NCBI GenBank assembly: GCA_025642065.1
Contig: JAODUP010000440.1
Coordinates: 218,501-282,500, forward strand
From: Paralvinella palmiformis
Taxonomy: Eukaryota > Annelida > Polychaeta > Terebellida > Alvinellidae
Direction: 5' to 3'
Length of the DNA: 64,000 bases
This document shows, piece by piece, positions 40,499 through 47,200 of the stretch. How positions within the stretch are numbered: position 1 is the stretch's first letter; every line of letters begins with the position of its first letter. Both the position numbers and the translations under genes were made by a program. The notes below the pieces were generated by a model. It had not been told where the DNA came from, ran no database searches, and saw only the letters and a program-made list of their open reading frames with translations.

Positions 40499-43400
40499 TA
40501 GTTTATGGTATAACAAAAGCAGATTTTCTATTATAATAGAACTTACATTTTGGGTACTTAATTGTGATTCTGACTTATAAAATATGAATAATCATCAGTG
40601 TGATATTTCATTATGTTAACCATGTATTCTATAATTCCATGTTAAATCTTTCTACTGGTATACACCTCAGCCAATAACTTGCTAATTAAACTCTGTAACT
40701 GGCATATGTAAGTTTTTAAAGACAGGTTTAGCATAAAATGGGTAATTTTTCTCATCTTTCCAATATCTGTAGGTTGGTGAGATACTGAGACAGCATCACA
40801 TCCAGCCACATTGGATGTTTGCCTTGGATACGCTTCTTAGATCTGCATCCCAGATCGCCATCAGTATTCTAACCCCAGGTAAGGTAGAGATGTTTGACGT
40901 TAATTCGATATCTTTCACCGTGATGTAATGCTGCAGTCTTTGAAGTAAAAAATTCCCTTTCTTCGTGGATCATCTGCAATATCTACATCTGAGAGATTTA
41001 GCTAGGAATGCAACTGTAGCTGACTTGGACACAGATTTAGAAAGATGGATATATTAATACCAGTCATCACCCAGTGTCAGCACACATGGGTAATCCAGAA
41101 TGGAATATATTGTTGTTGAACCCAAGTCTGCTGCCAATGCTCCTCAGTTTTTCACCCGCTGAAATGTAATTTTGATAGTCTATTTTGAAGGCTGGAGAGT
41201 TCTCCAGCTAAAGGTTTTGGAATCCCTACTTTTGGGTGGCCGCGCCTTAACATATATGGCTGCAGATATTGGACTAGGAGCTCTTGTCATTTGTTATCTG
41301 TATTGTGTGGGTGGTTTCTGTAGGTTTTGCCATGATATATATGTTCCAGACTTGGCAGCTAATATTATCGGTGACGGAGCTCAGAACGTTGGTCATGGAC
41401 AGCAGGAAGAAGAATCTACCTCAGGAGTGTCAACGTTTGATTCATCGAACAGGCCGCCCGATCTGTCGCGACTAGATCGCTCAGACTCGCAGAGAGATCT
41501 CCTCATACAAATACGTGACCTAGAGGATGAAAACAAAAGGTGAGGTCAAGCTTGGCCCAGGTCGAAGAAATATAAACAATTTAGTAGTGTTGGATTTGCG
41601 TGTTGTTTCTATTCTCTTTTCCATTAGTTGTTTGTCACTGGTTCTTTTATCTACTGTTCTACATCAGATTAGACCTAGTGTATGGCTAAGTGAAATAGTG
41701 TGTGGGATTATATTCATGGTATGTGTGTGTGTGTGTGTGTGTTTGGGGTGTTGGGGGGAGGGGGTGGTGGGTTCAGAGTTCAGGCCATTGCAATGTGACT
41801 ATAGGGAGGTAAGTTTTTCTCCAGTAAGACAAGGTGATAAAGGATTCTCTCCCAAATATGCCATCTATTCCAAAGACTAATTTTATTTAAAATTTGTCCC
41901 ATTTGCAAAATAATTAGATTACTAACTATCTCCATCTTCTTCAGCTAATCCACAATATTAATAATCAGAGAAATTGGCCCATTAGTATTATTGTTATTGT
42001 TAGTAGTAGTAATACTCTTATTAGTATTATTACTACAAGATTCCTGCTTGATGTGAACTGATAAGGAATCATCCAACATCAGCATAAATTTTAAAAGAGA
42101 CACACATCAGCTGTCACTGTCATTTTTTAAACGTTTTCTTATTAGCTAACAGAGAAGATTACAAAGTTCATCGAGTTGAGTTTAATACCAGTACACAAGA
42201 CAATGTGTTCAGGATTTGCCATGTCGGTTGAATGCAATTGATTTGAATGAATGTTGTTTGATGCTTGATTATTACTAGGCTACACTACTGGAATGGTTCT
42301 GACCAGTACATTCATGCGGTGTAATTCATTGTGTACATAAATAGTGAACCTAAAGTGTGCTAAGTAACCGTTTTATTTTGGACCAGTTTATTCCGAAGAA
42401 GATTTACAGCAATTTGTCTCTTGGATTAAGCGCTAACGTGGCTGAAAATGACATAAAAAGTAATGACACTCAGTTGTTGGTCACTACCGGGTGTCTATGT
42501 GCTTGTAAAGATTACGTTTATGGGCTTTTCTCATCAGATTATTGGAGAAGCTTATAGAATCACAGCAGATGTACCAAGAGTTGTTGAAAGCTACCATAGA
42601 AAGAAACTACCTTCAGGTGAATCTGCTTAGGTCGGTACTTTTGTTATTGTTTTGTGGGTTTTTGCTCTATTACATTTTCTGAAACTGCTGCTTTTTAGAT
42701 CATAATCTCGTACCTGATAAAAATATGGTTTATTGCAGTTATTTTGTTTTCAGTGTAATTCTAGTTAGTTCATCGGTCAAATCTTACTCTAGGAATTAAG
42801 CAGCTTGTTTGTGGTTAATGCTTGTCATTTAATGAAGTTATTCCTATCTTCAGTTTATTAAATTATATCATTATGTACATTTGATATAACTTGTGTTATC
42901 TGAAAGATTTTTAAAACATGGTTTGAATATTATCATTATAATTTTATTTATATATGACTGATAATATGTGTGTGTGTGTCTGTGTTTCTTTTAATTATTG
43001 GCATTATATTTGAAATTTTATTAATAAAAGGTGGCTGAATACATTATTATTTCTGCTCATCACAGCTAGGATAGTGTATGCTTTATTCCACAGTATTAAG
43101 CACTGAATAAGTAAGAGGTTTTATCAAGTATTATTTATACGCATAGATTAACATTATAGTGTCTATATATAACTGCTACTTACAGGAGTATGAGTGCTAC
43201 TGTGCCAGGTACCTGTGCCTCGTCAGACTCTGAGTCTCCCACACGTACAATAAGACAGTCCAGCAGAGTTACTGTTGATGATGTTCCAGATACGGTGGCA
43301 CAGCCTGATGTGACACAGGGCGCCATTGATTCAAGAAGGAGTGGTGAGTGAATAATGTATCGGTGTGCATGAATCGTTCTGAGTTTTTAGCTGTGGCATT

Positions 43401-44252
43401 AAGGCCGCTGATGTTTAGTCATGAATCCACTAGGTTTGTTACCTGCTCAGTCTAATATTCCCTGGCCAATACTCATTGTAGTCATATAAACAGCTTACGA
43501 TGCATAATTTGTGTAGATTTTGTGATGGAATAACCCACAAGGTCCCTGATCTATCAACTGTGAAATACTGATATCAGTATTACCACTTATGTTAGTGCGA
43601 TTTCTGATAATTGTGATGTAATAGTATCTGCTTAAAGCTACAGCCACTTTTATTCTACTGTTGGTTCTTACTATTTCTATGGGATAAATCACACTGGAAT
43701 TAGACAGATACGTGTACAAGTTATCAAGTGTTAAATCAGAGAAGAAGATAAATTTTAAATCTGTTTCTAGCGCTCACAATGTGAGTCACATCTTCAAGGT
43801 TTATTATGGGGTCGATAGTAATCATCCTTCAACATTTTAAACTGAATTTTAGGTGTATCGTATCGTGGTTTTACTGTACAGAGCCCTCGAATTGCACCAT
43901 TAAACATATAAATTATTATTCTTATTAAAATAATTATTACTCCGAATCACAATGTCAATGGTAAAGCTTTATTACCACTGTATTGTTCTGTGGTTAGATG
44001 CTGAATTCAGAAGCAAACTTATGTGTGTTATCTACTTTTTGAGGCTTATTTGATTGTATATTATTGATTAAATGAATTTTTTAACATATAAGAAATACCT
44101 AGAGGAATTTGTCACCAAATGTTCTAATTATTTTGATCGTTTATTAATTCTTTTACTCCTTTTGTTCTGACAATGGACAAACAAATTTAAATTTATATAA
44201 TAGAAGGTGAATATATTATTATTATTAATGGTTTTCTCTGATTGTCTTTCAA

Positions 44253-44283
<31 letters not shown>

Positions 44284-47200
44284 GTATGTTACAGTTAATC
44301 TGTTTAATCAGGTAATATGTATATTACGTAAAATTTTCAGGTAATCTGTTTTTTCAGGTTTATATTGGTATTGTTTAGGATTTAAACTGACTAATAAACT
44401 TTTAATGGGGTGTTAACTGATATATAGTGTTAGTGTAATATGATTTTGAGTTGTTTTCTTTATTTATCACATTTTATTTAAACGACTGTGACTGAATAGC
44501 TCAGACCGTTTAGCTGTAGTTAGAATGGGTCTTAAACAACTAACATCGGGGATGTCATTGGCTGGTATACCAAACAACAGTCACGGTTCATTTGTCTTCA
44601 TAATAATGTTCACACTAATAATGTTGCCATTCATAATGTTTTATCTATGGTTGTCTAGGTTCACCTGCTGAATGTGTTGATTTGGAGATGGTTGAGTGGC
44701 TACAAAGCCTCAGTATAGATCAAGATACAATTGACAAGGTAAAATGATTATAATTATTATAACGCGATGATGACATGTTAATTTTTATTGTTATTGAAAA
44801 TAATGCATCCACTCTCTATTGCCGTGCGTGTGTGTGAAGTTACAATTATCTTAAGCTGATATAGCAGCATAAAAGAAATTAAGCAACATGTCAGTTTCCG
44901 GTTATAAACATACAGTGTTCTGAACTAGCAGTTATCTATCATATTGTGCACAACTTGCACTAGGACTGAAAATATGATTATGTTAATTTATACTAACGAT
45001 ACAGCATTGAATTATTTAGACCATTTTAACTATTTTGATGTTGGTTAACTGTATACAGTGTCTAACATATAAATTATATTGTTGTTGTTGTTGTTGTTAT
45101 TGTTACAGTTAATAAGTGAAAAGTTTACCAAGAAACATTTGTTGGATTGGGTAACAAGAGAAGACTTGAGGAGATTAAACCTTAGGTGTGTATGGATGTA
45201 TTGTTCTCTACATAAGCACATACATAATTACACCCCCCCACACACACACACACTTCCATTTGGTATGTATGTATTTTAAATGGACTAGTACCATGGATAG
45301 ACATACTCAGTAATTTGCTAGTCCACATACTAGTTATGATTTCTATTTATGAGTAAAGGTATATTTCAAATAGATCACATTTATGGTAAACCATGACATA
45401 TATCTAATACTATCATTGGGAAAAATTACATTCAGCGAGGGAACTGACAACTATCCGAACTGACAACTATCCGTTCCACATCCTTCATACTGATGACGCG
45501 AGCAAGACACACAAGAGCTATGGTTCATTTTTTGTCATCAATAATTGTTGAATAATATTTTTTTATTGATTTCAAAACCCATTAAGCAGATCCCCATCAT
45601 AATGTTCACACTGTGTACATCATAATGATTCATCTTTAACTGAACACTTCATCTACTAAATATTTTGATTTGAATATTATTAGGACTAGTAAACCCATAG
45701 ATAGACCAGGGAACTTTTGTACCTTTTCATGCTGTTCTCTTTTAAAATGATGAGACAAAGTTATTGCTAGCTGTTGGTACACTTCCATATAAATAATCAC
45801 ATTTTCTCTAAAAAAAGACTGCAAAATGATTGGTGTTTTAACAGCAAAATTAGACTTCCGATTGGTTGTGACATGCAATTTAGCACGGCATCATCGGAAA
45901 CCGGCAGAGTATTCGTGACAGAAAATGGATATACCATATATACTCGCGTATAAGTCGATTTTTTTGGTAGAGAAAAGGGAGTTCTCAGAAGCAACTCGAC
46001 TTATACGCCTGAGTTCAAATCTTGGCATGGGCATATCTGAACGATGTTTCATCCTTAACTTCACTTCATTACCATTGGAGGTCGCTTGGCCCATTTAGCC
46101 TATCACGTGCACAAAAGTGGCCGTAAAACATCAATCATCATCATATGATTGTGGGATTATTCTGTATCCATATCATTCTAGTGTGCTTGATTGCTTCATA
46201 TTCTTTTCATGTGATGGCTGGAAAGTAGAGTTGAGTAAAGAAATTCTATTTTCCTTTTATTAGAATGACAATGGGAATTGTTCTGATATATTTCTACCTT
46301 AGCTAGTAATGTTAGTTTAGTGTCTTAATAATCTTGTTATAGTGTGGCTCTGTTATAACATTGTGTTTGGGGCCCATAGACATGGACCACATTATATAAG
46401 TCCACAGTGGATGATAATGGTGTATGTGCATTAATGGTATCAATGGAGAGATGCCATAATACGACTCTTCCCAGCCATTTTCTGTCATATTTTAATGTAT
46501 GGTGTCATATCACATGATAATTTAGGAACATCCATCAATACTGAATTTTCTTGTAGATGACAAAATACAATTATTTTAATCCAGTTAGAATGATAAATTA
46601 CGGAAATACCATGCTGCCTACCTGGTAACTAAATACCACTTCATATTTGTTCATTAGCTAAAAATCCCACTTCATTTATTCTTTTTGTTAGATTATGTGA
46701 TTCTTTTATGATACAAATCTATATAGATAAAATTAACATTCTAGTCTAATTGGGATGGGGGTTTGAACAGCATCACAATGCACTCTGACTTGTGATTCAC
46801 CTTGTTGTACTGTTGTGATCAACTCCAATTTCTCTCCAATAGATTAAGGCTTTAATTTTGGCTTGAAATCTCTTGTGTTATGTGTTTAGTATAGAAATAT
46901 AGTGGGTTTTACATGGAAATCATTTTTTTTCTACATGTAATTAATAAAACAGAAATAGTATATGTTAACCGAGATACCAGTAATCAGAATTATTTTCTGG
47001 ATGAAGCCACATTCAATGCAAAGTGCCGATTAGTTTTATTTATCAGTGCCACATGTTACAGATGAAACCATCCACATGAACATGTGTTTGTTTTGATATT
47101 TAATTAAGGTCTAATTAAATATTCACTTCTCCAGGTTAGATCAACTTTTTGACAGATTGGGTAATTGCTGATCATCACTAATGACAAATACGGGTGATGA

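Noticed and set aside
41172..41349. Upstream part of the open frame that contains exon 30
   Set aside because: The acceptor at 41323 gives the wrong phase with exon 29; only the acceptor at 41349 restores ...[11 protein letters not shown].
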